Below, piece by piece: positions 6,607 through 6,630 of a stretch of 6,630 nt of DNA. A program made the position numbers and the translations under genes. Source of the stretch: Desulfobulbus sp. (GTDB taxonomy: Bacteria; Desulfobacterota; Desulfobulbia; Desulfobulbales; Desulfobulbaceae); assembly GCA_011051825.1 (NCBI GenBank), contig DRKH01000528.1:1-6630 (forward strand). The letters are read 5' to 3'. Below the pieces are notes generated by a model. That model did not search any database. It worked only from the letters and a program-made list of their open reading frames with translations, and was not told where the DNA came from. Numbering within the stretch: position 1 is the first letter of the stretch; each line of letters begins with the position of its first letter.

Positions 6607-6630
6607 GTAGGGCTAGTTCTCTGCCCCTAC
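6607..6630. repeat. Small hairpin at the right edge, possibly REP-type
   Basis: GTAGGGC (6607-6613) pairs with GCCCCTAC (6623-6630) with one bulged C, around a 9-nt loop. Read on the minus strand it begins GTAGGGGC, a start resembling REP-type palindromes of RAYT-linked repeats, which often open with GTAG. It lies 8 bp from the 110-bp palindrome and stops exactly at the window end, so its true extent is unknown. Confidence 0.4.

Overview
The window holds two complete genes and one partial gene, and looks like chromosomal DNA of an anaerobic bacterium. The best guess is a Desulfobacterota (sulfate-reducer-like, possibly Desulfobulbales) genome. This rests on a single-chain pyruvate:ferredoxin oxidoreductase that lines up closely with the Desulfovibrio (Desulfocurvibacter) africanus enzyme, moderate GC with C-ending codons, and strong AAGGAG ribosome sites. 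The lineage is inferred from family resemblance, not from a database match.

Layout. Positions 1-1745, minus strand: the first 581 codons of a PabB-PabC fusion, which makes p-aminobenzoate for folate. Its C-terminus runs off the left edge. Positions 1746-2068: a 323-bp divergent intergenic region with a candidate sigma70-type promoter, a leader hairpin and, just before the next gene's ribosome site, a C-rich tract whose minus strand fits a four-run G-quadruplex pattern. Positions 2069-2752, plus strand: a 227-residue protein with two CBS domains and a C-terminal ACT-like domain (AcuB-type architecture). Positions 2838-6413, plus strand: a full-length 1191-residue pyruvate:ferredoxin/flavodoxin oxidoreductase with all expected thiamine-diphosphate and 4Fe-4S ligands. 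A strong intrinsic terminator follows at 6450-6487. The last 140 bp carry no gene. They hold a 110-bp symmetric palindrome (6489-6598), probably a miniature mobile or REP-type element, and a small hairpin at the right edge.

How the genes relate. The CBS-ACT gene and the oxidoreductase are co-directional, 85 bp apart, with no terminator visible between them, and share the terminator downstream of the second. They may therefore form a two-gene unit in which a nucleotide-sensing protein is made with the enzyme that turns pyruvate into acetyl-CoA and reduced ferredoxin. The folate gene is divergent and functionally separate. No complete novel system is evident. The points most worth a second look are the CBS-ACT/oxidoreductase pairing, the palindromic element and the quadruplex-prone leader.
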